A DNA stretch of 64,000 nucleotides from Rhodocyclales bacterium (GTDB taxonomy: Bacteria > Pseudomonadota > Gammaproteobacteria > Burkholderiales > Rhodocyclaceae), in assembly GCA_026399475.1 (NCBI GenBank), contig JAPLQY010000015.1:112077-176076 (forward strand), written 5' to 3'. The number at the start of each line of letters is the position of its first letter. Positions within the stretch are counted from its first letter, which is position 1. Under the pieces are notes generated by a model. It saw nothing but the letters and a program-made list of their open reading frames with translations. It was not told where the DNA came from and did no database searches. This document shows, piece after piece, positions 56,417-64,000 of this stretch. Made by a program: the position numbers and the translations under genes.

Positions 56417-59400
56417 TGGCTGCGCATTATCAGGTCGTAGATGGTGACGTTCTGGTCTTCGCCACTGTTGCTTGAACCCCGGGCGTTGGTGAATCCGAGG
56501 TAAAACATGGCCAGCGGCTGAAGGTCGCCTCCGGAAACGTAGGCGCCAGGATTCGTCGCAGCGGCATAGGTGAAGGTGTTGGCTCCTGTTACCGTGACGG
56601 TGAATGTGCCATTGTAGGTGACGGGAGTTGCTCCGGAGATAGTCACGCTGGAACCATTGACCAGGCCATGGGCGGCGGCGGTTGTCACGGTGACCAACTG
56701 GCTGGCCGAGGACCAGACCGCGTTGGTGAGTGTGGCGAGCGCGTTGATCGGAATCGAGTCCTGTTGCAGGGTGATCGCGCGACTTGGGCAGAGTGCCGAA
56801 AGGTCGAGGGATAGATCCTTGAATAGTGCCAGGCTGCATCCCTCCGCAAGGGGGAAACTGTCCCCGATGTAAGCTTTCATGTCCATCACCGCCACGTGAT
56901 TGGTGTTGTCGTAACTTCGGCTGAGGTCGAGACGCACATAGATGCTCGTGCTGGTCGGAAAAGCCGAATAGGGAAGGTGCGTATCGGTCGTTTTGACCAT
57001 GGCCATGCCGGCGGGAACCTCGGTCGAAAAGCTTCCGACGGGGTTTGTCGCCAGCGGAAATGTGAAGTGCGTCGCGTCGACCAGGGTGAGGTTCGCCGTG
57101 GCGCCAAAACCGCTGGGCGTCATGCCATAGGTCGTGATGTTTTGTCCATTGGTCAGGCCGTGGGAAACCGGCGAGGTGGTCGAGGCCGTGGCGCCAGCCC
57201 AAGTCAGGCCCGAGAGTTCAGTACCTTTCACCTTGGTGGCGGTTCCGCCTGAAACGTAGGCGCCGGGATTGGTAGCCATCGAGTAGCGGAATCGGTAGGG
57301 CCTGGTCGTGGACAGTCCGGAACTAAGCACCGTGAATGTGCCGTTGTAGGCTGCCGGGTTGACGCCCGAGACGATCACTTGATCCCCCGTCGACAGGCCG
57401 TGGGCCGTGGAGCTTACGATCGACACGCGCTGGCTGACCGCAGAGTAGGACGTGGTTCTTGTCGTGCCCCCAAAGGTGTCGCTCGCAACGATGTTGATCG
57501 GTGCATTGAGTATCGCGGTGGCGACGCGTGGATTGCGCGGGGCGCTGCCTGTGGAAACCGCCTTTGCCTGGCCGCCGGAAGCATAGGCGCCGGGATTGGT
57601 TGTCAGGGCATAGCTGAACTGGGTCGATGTCGGGCTGGATATTGTGACCGTACCGTTGTAACCGCTGGGCGTCAGTCCGGAGACAAGTACCGTCTGCCCG
57701 GCAGAAAAGCCATGAGGCGAAGCGGTGGTGAGGGTGGCGGTGCCGCCGGCCCAGCTTGCATTTGTCACGGTGAAGCCACCGTTGCCCAGGTAATGGGTGT
57801 TGTCGTCGCTGCCGTCGCTATCCGAGCTTGTACCCCAGTACAGGAAAGCCATATGGTCGCCGGGAGGGTCGTTGCGTGTCGCGCTGTAGAGGGTGTCGAA
57901 TTCGATGCCAATCTTCGGCTTCTGGATTCCCGGAGCCGAGCCCGACGGAGAGCCCGCATAACCCAGGCGGGTGCTGCCCGTCGATCCGCACATGATCTGT
58001 GTTCGGGTCCAATTGTTGGGTGCCAGATTGGTAGCGCCATCGGCCAGCGCCAGCGTAAAGCCATCGCCTTTAGTGGCGAACTGCAGCCTGAAATACAGCC
58101 GCAGCTTGGTGCTCAGCGCGACCGGGGAGGCATACCAGACGCATCCCGAACTTGCAGCGCCACCGACATCGCCGAGGGTGAGGGTCTTGGCGACCGTGTT
58201 GACCGATGCGCTCGCTGTCGCGCCGGAGTAGGTCACACCCGAAGCGAAGCCGGCAATGTCCTGGGCAAAGGAGGTGAAAGAGCCAGGAAACAGGCAGGTA
58301 CCCACGTCCAGCGCGCGGCTGGCGGCGGTGCCATTTTCCGTATAGGCGGTGTTTCCGGAAAACGATGTGGTCGCGCTGTTGAGGATTTCCAGCCCGCTGC
58401 CGGACTCGAAGAAGGCGCCAAGATTTGTCGTTGACAGCGTCTTCTGCGCGGTCGTCCGTGGCCCGCCACCGGTATTTCGCCCGCCAAACATCAGCGCACC
58501 GCGGCAGGAGGTGCCCGCTACCGTCAGGCAGGGATTCGCCAGCGTCGAGCAGATGGCCTGGCGGTATTGGTCGGACCAGTTGTTGTAGTAGTTCGTGTAG
58601 TTGCCATCATTCAATGTCAGGGAGACAGGCAAGCTGCCGATCTTCTTGCCTGAGGGCTGCGTAAAGCTGCCAGTGCTTGTCGGCTGGCTGCTGCTGGTCG
58701 TCCCGGCGATGAGGTCATCCTGGATTTTTTTCTCCCACACTGCCCTGATTTCGTCGGTCAGTTTGTTCAGGTGACCGGCTGGCGAGGACGCAAGCGGGTT
58801 GCTGAAGTCCTTGCGCTTGACCATCCTGTCAAAGATTTCCTTCGGTGTGACCCACGTCAAGCGGTCGTTGTTCGTGGCGCTGCCGGCGGCACCGGATGTG
58901 AGCGGAATCGTTGTGGCGGTAACGTCGCTAAAGGTGCTTTCAAGATAATCTGAAGCACTTGTCGGGTAAGGATTGGTGCTGCCGTCTATGGTATGGACGT
59001 TGCGCAGGTTGACCTTGCACGGATTGCTTCCTGGTTTCGATGTGCTTTCGGTCGCATGGCGAGCTTGCGTGCCGATCGGTGTGCCGGCAGCAAAGATGAC
59101 TGCTGCAGCGCCGCCCTGATTGCCATCGGGTGCGACGAGGCTGGTGGCGTTGGCATCGATGATCTCGAACTGGCCTTGCGTGTCCCAGTTCATCGTTGCC
59201 TTGGTCGATCCCGAGTTCGCCTTGAAGTTGCCTGCAACGGCATACCACAGGCAGTTTCCTTCCGCGTCGCGGAGATCAGGCAGGCCCAGCGTCTTGTAAG
59301 GCAGCAGCCCTATTTCGGCCTTGCCGTCTACGGAGTTGCAATAGCCGTCGACGTTCGGATCGGCTTCGCCGTCCCCGTCCCGATCCGGGCAGGGGAGGTA

Positions 59401-59709
59401 GCCGAAGACTTCAACCTCATAGCCGTTGACTGGATGCTTATCGCGGTAAGTGGCGGCGAAGTCGAGCAGTGCTTCTTTCGCCTTGTTGAGCACATCAGTC
59501 TCGCTACCACTTCCCCGCGCCGCTCGCTGGTAGACACTGATCGCTTCGAGCTGTACCGTCAGAAAGTACAGCACACCCATGGTCAGCAGCGCCATCAGCA
59601 TGATCAGCGCAGCGCCACGCGCCCGCGCAGGAATTGGGGGGCGACACCCGCGCGACATCATGGTCTGCTGCCCGCCCTGGCGCGAGGCATGGCGTTGAGC
59701 GGTGGACAT
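56413..59709 (-). CDS. Giant pilin-like protein with interrupted L-type lectin fold and four repeats
   Basis: 1098 residues. An N-terminal hydrophobic helix (about 33-55, GAALIMLMALLTMGVLYFL) resembles PilX/MshP-type minor pilins without a classic GFxxxE site. Parts of an L-type lectin fold are visible: IGIEFDTLYSATRNDPPGDHMAFLYWG and, at the C-terminus, MFYLGFTNARGSSNSGEDQNVTIYD. Four related modules of about 65 residues (near 650, 755, 835 and 995), with HGL..G..V.ISG..P..YNGTFTV and TNPGAYxSGG, sit in its loops. It was probably displayed on a pilus tip as an adhesin. A 48-base-shorter start is possible. Confidence 0.85.
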   Translation of the reverse strand: MSTAQRHASRQGGQQTMMSRGCRPPIPARARGAALIMLMALLTMGVLYFLTVQLEAISVYQRAARGSGSETDVLNKAKEALLDFAATYRDKHPVNGYEVEVFGYLPCPDRDGDGEADPNVDGYCNSVDGKAEIGLLPYKTLGLPDLRDAEGNCLWYAVAGNFKANSGSTKATMNWDTQGQFEIIDANATSLVAPDGNQGGAAAVIFAAGTPIGTQARHATESTSKPGSNPCKVNLRNVHTIDGSTNPYPTSASDYLESTFSDVTATTIPLTSGAAGSATNNDRLTWVTPKEIFDRMVKRKDFSNPLASSPAGHLNKLTDEIRAVWEKKIQDDLIAGTTSSSQPTSTGSFTQPSGKKIGSLPVSLTLNDGNYTNYYNNWSDQYRQAICSTLANPCLTVAGTSCRGALMFGGRNTGGGPRTTAQKTLSTTNLGAFFESGSGLEILNSATTSFSGNTAYTENGTAASRALDVGTCLFPGSFTSFAQDIAGFASGVTYSGATASASVNTVAKTLTLGDVGGAASSGCVWYASPVALSTKLRLYFRLQFATKGDGFTLALADGATNLAPNNWTRTQIMCGSTGSTRLGYAGSPSGSAPGIQKPKIGIEFDTLYSATRNDPPGDHMAFLYWGTSSDSDGSDDNTHYLGNGGFTVTNASWAGGTATLTTASPHGFSAGQTVLVSGLTPSGYNGTVTISSPTSTQFSYALTTNPGAYASGGQAKAVSTGSAPRNPRVATAILNAPINIVASDTFGGTTRTTSYSAVSQRVSIVSSTAHGLSTGDQVIVSGVNPAAYNGTFTVLSSGLSTTRPYRFRYSMATNPGAYVSGGTATKVKGTELSGLTWAGATASTTSPVSHGLTNGQNITTYGMTPSGFGATANLTLVDATHFTFPLATNPVGSFSTEVPAGMAMVKTTDTHLPYSAFPTSTSIYVRLDLSRSYDNTNHVAVMDMKAYIGDSFPLAEGCSLALFKDLSLDLSALCPSRAITLQQDSIPINALATLTNAVWSSASQLVTVTTAAAHGLVNGSSVTISGATPVTYNGTFTVTVTGANTFTYAAATNPGAYVSGGDLQPLAMFYLGFTNARGSSNSGEDQNVTIYDLIMRSQ

Positions 59710-59719
59710 CGTGCCCGCC

Positions 59720-59998
59720 CTATGGTTTTCCGGAGTGCGCGTTCAAGACCGCCAGCGCCCGCTCCAGAACAATGCGATCGGCGATGTCCTTTTCGCGCGT
59801 GGTTTGCTTGGTCAGCAACAGGCCTTGCAGGTTGACGGTGCGAACAGGGATGCCATCGAGATCGATGGTTTCGGCATGGCGTTGCAAGGAGTCGCAGGTT
59901 TCACCGCAGGCGTTAAGCATGAGGTCGACGACGAAGACGTCGGCGACGCGAATGTTGTCGCCCTCTTCGAAGCTGGCCGGGCGGCTATATTGTTCCAT
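59720..59998 (-). CDS. Nucleotidyltransferase-like C-terminal fragment, 92 aa
   Basis: The segment VADVFVVDLMLNACGETCDSLQ and IPVRTVNLQGLLLTKQTTREKDIADRIVLERAL resembles the C-terminal part of AbiEii/DUF6036-like nucleotidyltransferases, where a Lys-x-x-R-x-KD motif precedes the final helix. The N-terminal catalytic Gly-Gly/Ser and metal-binding Asp residues are absent, so it looks like a half-domain or remnant. It is coupled (ATGA) to the next small gene and lies within the pilus operon, where its role is unclear. Confidence 0.65.
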   Translation of the reverse strand: MEQYSRPASFEEGDNIRVADVFVVDLMLNACGETCDSLQRHAETIDLDGIPVRTVNLQGLLLTKQTTREKDIADRIVLERALAVLNAHSGKP

Positions 59999-60255
59999 CA
60001 GGCGGCGCTCTTGTGACGGGCGCGCGCGACGGACGCCATGCCCTTGGCCAGGCAATCCGACTGGTGCTGGTTGGCCTCGGCGTGGGCCTTGAAGTGATAA
60101 ACGCCTTTCGGGATGAAGCTGTCGCTGCCGCTGGGCAGGCGATGGATTTCGTCGTTGAATCGCGCACCCTCGGCGAGTCGGGCAGCCGAAGCGGAGAAAC
60201 TGATAGGGTGGGGGTTGGCGGTGACCGACGGTACGCATGGGTTTTCTGCCCGCAT
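59998..60255 (-). CDS. Small protein of unknown function, 85 aa
   Basis: 85 residues with no signal peptide or membrane helix. The C-terminal half (FIPKGVYHFKAHAEANQHQSDCLAKGMASVAR) looks conserved-type and is similar to small proteins encoded directly before nucleotidyltransferase-like genes. It overlaps both neighbours by ATGA, so it is translated with the pilus operon. I cannot assign a function; it may form a unit with the 92-residue product. Confidence 0.65.
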   Translation of the reverse strand: MRAENPCVPSVTANPHPISFSASAARLAEGARFNDEIHRLPSGSDSFIPKGVYHFKAHAEANQHQSDCLAKGMASVARARHKSAA

Positions 60256-60701
60256 CAGCGCGGCTTGCTGCGATCGCCCGGAGTTACCACCATGCCGCCA
60301 CCCAGCCGGGTATTGCGTTCGCCGGTGGCCCGGTTCATGGCTTCGCCGACCTTGAGCCGCGCCGGCGCTTCGTCGCCGGGCGCAAGGAGTGCGCTGCCCG
60401 GCGTCTTCGTCGACAGGACCGCACTGACGCCGGTGCGCGAAGCCTCGCTCTCGGTCTGCGCCTGGCGGTTGATCCATACCGTCGTCTTGCCGCTGGATCG
60501 TTGGACGACGCCGTCCAGGCTCATGGTGGTGCCCTGCAGGGTTTGCGCTTCCTGGACGTTGAACGTGCGCTGGCGTTCCAGGGCTGCCCGCCGGTCGGGT
60601 GTAAAGAAGAGACGGCCGATCTCGGGGGTATCCGCAGCGAAGGCCGGAGCGAGCATGGCCAGGCTGACCAGGGTGGGCATGATGCAGTTTGACAGTCTCA
60701 T
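60255..60701 (-). CDS. Exported small pilus-locus protein, MshK-like
   Basis: About 148 residues with a signal peptide (1-23, PTLVSLAMLAPAFA) and a conserved core (GRLFFTPDRRAALERQR, then LDGVVQRSSGKTTVWINR). Proteins of this length and pattern are found beside PilO-like genes in MSHA/type IV pilus clusters, where MshK sits between MshJ and the secretin. The start at 60701 overlaps the stop of the PilO-like gene (ATGA). It probably links inner-membrane and periplasmic parts of the assembly machine. Confidence 0.75.
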   Translation of the reverse strand: MRLSNCIMPTLVSLAMLAPAFAADTPEIGRLFFTPDRRAALERQRTFNVQEAQTLQGTTMSLDGVVQRSSGKTTVWINRQAQTESEASRTGVSAVLSTKTPGSALLAPGDEAPARLKVGEAMNRATGERNTRLGGGMVVTPGDRSKPR

Positions 60702-61309
60702 TTGCCCTCCTTCAGCGTAATCCACTCAAGCGTGCATTCGGCTCTCAGCTGCGCTTTGCTGCCCCGGTCGGTGTTACCCGGTGCAAGGCGTTCGATGGTG
60801 CAGGAGGGAACCTGAACCAGCGCCTGTACTGCGTCGCGCAGCTCGGTAAGAAACGCCAGCAGTTCGTCTTCATGCAGGAGCTGGATCTGCATCCGCATCC
60901 GGCTCGACATGATCTCGAAGCCACCGGCCGAGGCGCCACCGGGAAGTATGCCGGCATCCACAGGTCGCTGCGGCGCAAATTCGTATTCCAGTTTGAAGAT
61001 GCGACGCGCGGCCTTGATGCGGGCGATGGCCTCAACCCAGTCCAGGCGTTTTTCAGCGCCAATATAGCCGCGTGTCCTGAGCGCCTGGAAGCGGACAATC
61101 TTGTCGCGCAGTTCCTGCTCCTCGTCGCGCGCCCGGGCCAGCTTGGCCTGGATGTCCCTGCGCGCCGCAGTAGCTTCCTGGAAAGCCTTTTCGCTGCTCT
61201 TTTTCAACTGCAGGGTAGTCCATACCGAGCCGCCGCCAACCAGGGCCATGATGACCAGGAAGGCAATGGCCCACTGCAGGTGTTTCAGATCCTTGGCGTC
61301 AAACTTCAT
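60698..61309 (-). CDS. PilO/MshJ-like inner-membrane protein
   Basis: 203 residues. A single N-terminal helix (about 12-32, LQWAIAFLVIMALVGGGSVW), a long coiled coil (35-75, SEKAFQEATAARRDIQAKL) and a mixed alpha/beta periplasmic domain. This is the architecture of PilO/GspM/MshJ, which pairs with PilN-like proteins to align the pilus motor. It starts 43 bases after the PilM/N-like gene. Confidence 0.8.
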   Translation of the reverse strand: MKFDAKDLKHLQWAIAFLVIMALVGGGSVWTTLQLKKSSEKAFQEATAARRDIQAKLARARDEEQELRDKIVRFQALRTRGYIGAEKRLDWVEAIARIKAARRIFKLEYEFAPQRPVDAGILPGGASAGGFEIMSSRMRMQIQLLHEDELLAFLTELRDAVQALVQVPSCTIERLAPGNTDRGSKAQLRAECTLEWITLKEGK

Positions 61310-61352
61310 GCCGCATTCACCCTATTCGTCACCGGATTTTTCACCACATCTT

Positions 61353-62906
61353 TCACAATTGGCGCGCAATGCGCAAGGCGAACTTCGGTACATCCGCATG
61401 CTGCGCATCGCCGTTTTCACCGATGCTCTTGAGCGGCTTGTCTGATTCAATGTCGAAGGGCCGGCTGATTACCCGGACATCCGTCTGCGGGCCGCGCAGT
61501 CGGGTGGCGAAGCTTTCGATCAATTCAATCTGGGCGCGCTGGTCGCTGACCAGTCCGAGCGGAAGCTGCGCCTGAATCTCGATCACTGCCCAGTTTCCTG
61601 TGACGGCCACGGGCGCAACAGCGGCACTCCGCTTGGCGTCTTCTGCACCTTTTTCGCCTGCATCCGGACGGTCGGCAATCTTCCATGTCAGGCGGGTAAG
61701 TTCGACTCGCGGGCTGTCGTTCAGCGCGAGGCTCAGGTGCATCAGCAGGGGCTCGATTGCCGGAGTGCGCTTCTGCACAGCCTCGAATCGGCTGATCAGG
61801 GCGCGCAGGTTGTCGGGCGTGATGCTGATCTTGGGCAGCCCCTCGAGAATGCTGTTGTAGCGCTGGGTGTCGGCAGCGGTGAGGGCTTTTGTGGCTTGGG
61901 TCGTGTCGCGAAGTTCGTACAGATTGAGGGCGGTCTTCCCGGCATACAGCAGGCAGCCGGCAAGGACGACCCATGCCGCGCTGGTGAGTACAGAACGGAT
62001 TTTCCAGAGCTTGTAGAGGCGTGTCTCGCTTGCAGGGGCGAACTGCTGGGCAGGCGTCTTGGTCGCCAGGCACTGGATGAACAGCTTGTCGGCGTTGCTG
62101 TCTGCCGGAACATCCTTGAGCCCCTTTTTGCTCGATGTTGCCACGAGGTCAAGGAATTCGAACTGAAGCTCGCCAGTGTTGCGGCAGAAATCCTGCAATG
62201 CCGGGATCTGCCCGGAGTGCGCCAGGACGATGGTGCGCAGGGCGGCGCCACGAGGAATCTGGCGCTGGGCAACCAGATACTGGAATATCTTGGCCGAATC
62301 GTTGGCGCAGGTCCGGCCGATTTCGTCGAGGCTGCGCGTGGCGAGTTGTGACAGCCGCGAGAAATGCAACTTGCCATTGTCGAAGAAGCTTTGTCGCACT
62401 CCGCCCTGGGTGAGGCTGACGAACAGGGTCGGGCCGCTTTCACCCAGCAACTGGGGGCCGCATTCGGATAGCACCAGCGGTACGGAATAGACGCCGGCAA
62501 GTATGGTTTCCGCTTCGCGCAGGGTATCCAGCCAGGGGGTGAAGGTTTCGATCCGGGTGAGCGCGGCGAACAGCAGTTTTTCGTCACGCCGGCCATCCTT
62601 GGCACGGCCCAGCGAGATGGCGGCGGACAGTGGCGTGTTGTAGTAATACTGACTCAGGCGCCTCTGCAGCAGGGCGTTGCGATCCGCGCCCTGGACATAG
62701 GGCAGGTCTTCGAGCTGGAAACCTTCTTCGGATATGTCGGCCAGCAGGTAAAACAGGCTGGAGCGATGCTTGCTCAGATAGACAGCGAGCGCTTCAAGTC
62801 CCACCGGTTCATGACTGAACTCGCCCTCGACCTTGATGCGGCCGGCACTCCAGAAGTGCGCCGTAAGCATGGGGCCATCGAGAAGGAGAATCCGCTTGGT
62901 GGCCAT
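61353..62906 (-). CDS. PilM/PilN-like bitopic assembly protein
   Basis: 517 residues. A cytoplasmic N-terminal domain (1-295), beginning RILLLDGPMLTAHF and of uncertain actin-like fold, is followed by one membrane helix (305-323) and a periplasmic domain (325-517) with ILEGLPKISITPDNLRALISRFEAVQKR. This layout is like GspL or a PilM-PilN fusion. It would recruit the PilO-like protein and the T2SF platform. The start overlaps the T2SF stop (ATGA). Confidence 0.75.
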   Translation of the reverse strand: MATKRILLLDGPMLTAHFWSAGRIKVEGEFSHEPVGLEALAVYLSKHRSSLFYLLADISEEGFQLEDLPYVQGADRNALLQRRLSQYYYNTPLSAAISLGRAKDGRRDEKLLFAALTRIETFTPWLDTLREAETILAGVYSVPLVLSECGPQLLGESGPTLFVSLTQGGVRQSFFDNGKLHFSRLSQLATRSLDEIGRTCANDSAKIFQYLVAQRQIPRGAALRTIVLAHSGQIPALQDFCRNTGELQFEFLDLVATSSKKGLKDVPADSNADKLFIQCLATKTPAQQFAPASETRLYKLWKIRSVLTSAAWVVLAGCLLYAGKTALNLYELRDTTQATKALTAADTQRYNSILEGLPKISITPDNLRALISRFEAVQKRTPAIEPLLMHLSLALNDSPRVELTRLTWKIADRPDAGEKGAEDAKRSAAVAPVAVTGNWAVIEIQAQLPLGLVSDQRAQIELIESFATRLRGPQTDVRVISRPFDIESDKPLKSIGENGDAQHADVPKFALRIARQL

Positions 62907-63859
62907 CAGGTTTTCATCTTGGTGATGATGTCGTAGATCGGGCCGAGCACGGCCATCATGATCCAGCCGAGCAGCAGGCCGATGGTTACGGTCATGACCG
63001 GTTCGATCATGGACTGCACCTTCTCGATCGATTCCCGTACGTCGCGATTGTAGAAGTAGCTGACATTGGTCAGCGCGGTATCCAGCGCGCCGGTGCTCTC
63101 GCCTACGCGCAACATGCGCAGCACCAGCGGGGGAAACATCCCGGCATTCTGGAAAGCAAGAGTTACGTTTTCGCCTTCGGAAATCAGGGCGCCGACCTTT
63201 TCCAGGCCTTCCTTGATTACGAGATTGCCGACCACGTCTTCGGTTGCCTTGATCGAGTCGAGAATGGTAATGCCTGAAGAATACATCATGGCAAATACCG
63301 AAGCGAAGCGCGACAGGATGATCTTGCGCAGTATTTCTCCAATATAGGGCAGGCGCAGCTTGACATCGTCGAAGCGGTAGCGTGCCGCATGACTGGTTTT
63401 GACCAGAAAGGTAGCAGTGGCGGCAAGTATGATCGGCAGGCCGAGTACGACATACCAGTAATTGACAAAGAAGTCCGAGGTCGCGATGAGGATCTTGGTC
63501 TGGGTCGGCATCTCCTGCCCCATGTTGCGGATGAAGCCGGCCATCTTGGGCACCAGATAGACCATCATGAACAGCGTGATGGCGACCACCACCGTGCCGA
63601 GGAAGGCCGGATACATGATCAGCTTTTTGGTATGGGACGCGAGTTCGTCCTGCCATTTGAGTGATTCAAGCAGGTTGTTGAGCACTTGCGGCAGGGCGCC
63701 GGTCTCCTCGCCGGCGCGAATCAGGCTGACCATCACTTCGTCGAAGGTTTGCGGATGTTCGGCGAGCGCCTGCGAGAGGGTCTTGCCACCCTCGATGCTT
63801 TCGACCATGCCGGCTATGATTTCCCGGAAGCGCGGATTCTCGATGCTGTCGCGCAAGTC
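62906..63859 (-). pseudogene. T2SF platform protein gene (PilC/MshG-like), 5' end lost to an IS
   Basis: About 317 native codons remain, beginning DLRDSIENPRFREIIAGMVESIEGG. Two T2SF domains are present: first LIRAGEETGALPQVLNNLLE, second LRMLRVGESTGALDTALTNVS, with helices near 140, 195 and the C-terminus. A full PilC/GspF has roughly 400 residues, so 80-90 N-terminal residues are missing. The open frame continues into the IS256-type element, where an ATG at 63919 might allow a hybrid start, but the native start is gone. Loss of the platform N-terminus probably disables this pilus and weakens expression downstream. Confidence 0.85.
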
Positions 63860-64000
63860 GAGCCTGTCAGAAATTTTGTGTGTGAGGCATACCATGTCGA
63901 AAAGGAGCATGTATGCCAAGCAAGACGAGCAAGAAGAAACAGGCGGCGGCGCTGCCGAGCATTCCGAAAGAAATCATTGATCAGTTTGTCAGCGGCCCGA
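63860..64000 (+). mobile_element. IS256-family insertion sequence, left end
   Basis: The element seems to begin near gagcctgtcagaaattttgtg at 63860, which has the look of an IS256-family terminal inverted repeat, followed by a short leader and a transposase start at 63913. It interrupts the T2SF gene and continues beyond the window. The exact boundary is inferred from where T2SF similarity stops. Confidence 0.8.
63913..64000 (+). CDS. IS256-family transposase, N-terminal fragment
   Basis: 29 residues, MPSKTSKKKQ then LPSIPKEIIDQFVSGP, the characteristic opening of IS256/mutator-type DDE transposases (usually followed by MTAEAV). An aaaggag ribosome site precedes the ATG at good spacing. The catalytic domain lies outside the window. 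Confidence 0.85.
   Translation, partial: MPSKTSKKKQAAALPSIPKEIIDQFVSGP

Noticed and set aside
63860..63919. T2SF gene as intact with a start at 63919
   Set aside because: The first 20 codons of that frame lie inside the IS terminus and do not resemble T2SF N-termini; the protein would lack about 80-90 family residues.

Overview
The window looks like the chromosome of a high-GC betaproteobacterium. Several conserved betaproteobacterial gene neighbourhoods support this: an MFS gene next to ssb; yraN, a SIS protein, dolP and rfaE2; pyrC, DUF3025 and rnpB; and rpe, gph and trpEGDC. A haem cd1 nitrite reductase under a perfect FNR-type box, a type I sulfide:quinone oxidoreductase, TRAP transporters and a large c-di-GMP/two-component block suggest a facultatively denitrifying, sulfide-handling organism, perhaps of Rhodocyclales type. 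That placement is inference; no search was run.

Layout. 1-3427: the end of a TauE/SafE permease, an unrecognised protein, a YajR-like MFS protein and ssb. 3440-17831: a dense sensory block. An eight-gene leftward cluster (13426 to 3440) encodes a PAS-GGDEF-EAL-REC protein, a REC-PAS regulator, a small protein, an HDOD protein, a PAS-PAS histidine kinase, an ABM monooxygenase, a free-standing CarH-like cobalamin light-sensing module and a second kinase. To its right are an HD-GYP regulator, a hemerythrin-kinase fusion and two small response regulators. 18057-25082: a TAXI binding protein, rfaE2, dolP, diaA/gmhA, an exported HIRAN protein, yraN, rsmI, pyrC, DUF3025 and RNase P RNA.

25186-34511: a FadR-type regulator and a TRAP operon (dctP, terminator, dctQ, dctM), flanked by two TerC proteins, one fused to UspA. 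A hydroxyacid dehydrogenase, an MFS carrier and a CbiX-like chelatase follow. Two matching operator-like sites tie the left TerC gene to the TRAP operon. 34584-42705: nirS leftward, then a rightward operon of membrane fusion protein, sqr, RND pump and DUF2892 protein, with a promoter that predicts a leaderless transcript. 42702-55441: trpC, trpD, trpG, trpE, gph and rpe, all leftward, but with a 7-kb acyl-CoA catabolic block inserted between gph and rpe. The block holds a MerR regulator, a DECR-like SDR, a carboxyltransferase, an acyl-CoA dehydrogenase, a biotin carboxylase/BCCP and a BKACE enzyme.

55598-64000: an unusual type IV pilus/MSHA-like operon read leftward: a T2SF platform protein, a PilM/N-like and a PilO-like protein, a small exported protein, two small odd ORFs, a 1098-residue pilin-like protein with an interrupted lectin fold, and a prepilin. 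The T2SF gene has lost its 5' end to an IS256-family element that runs off the window.

Strongest leads: (i) the stand-alone B12 light-sensor-like protein between two soluble kinases; (ii) a 56-bp REP element inserted in frame in the biotin carboxylase gene, with a second copy providing the RND stop codon; (iii) sqr inside an RND efflux operon with a leaderless promoter covered by an inverted repeat; (iv) a leucine/isoprenoid-like carboxylase cluster ending in BKACE rather than HMG-CoA lyase; (v) the lectin-pilin operon broken by the IS.
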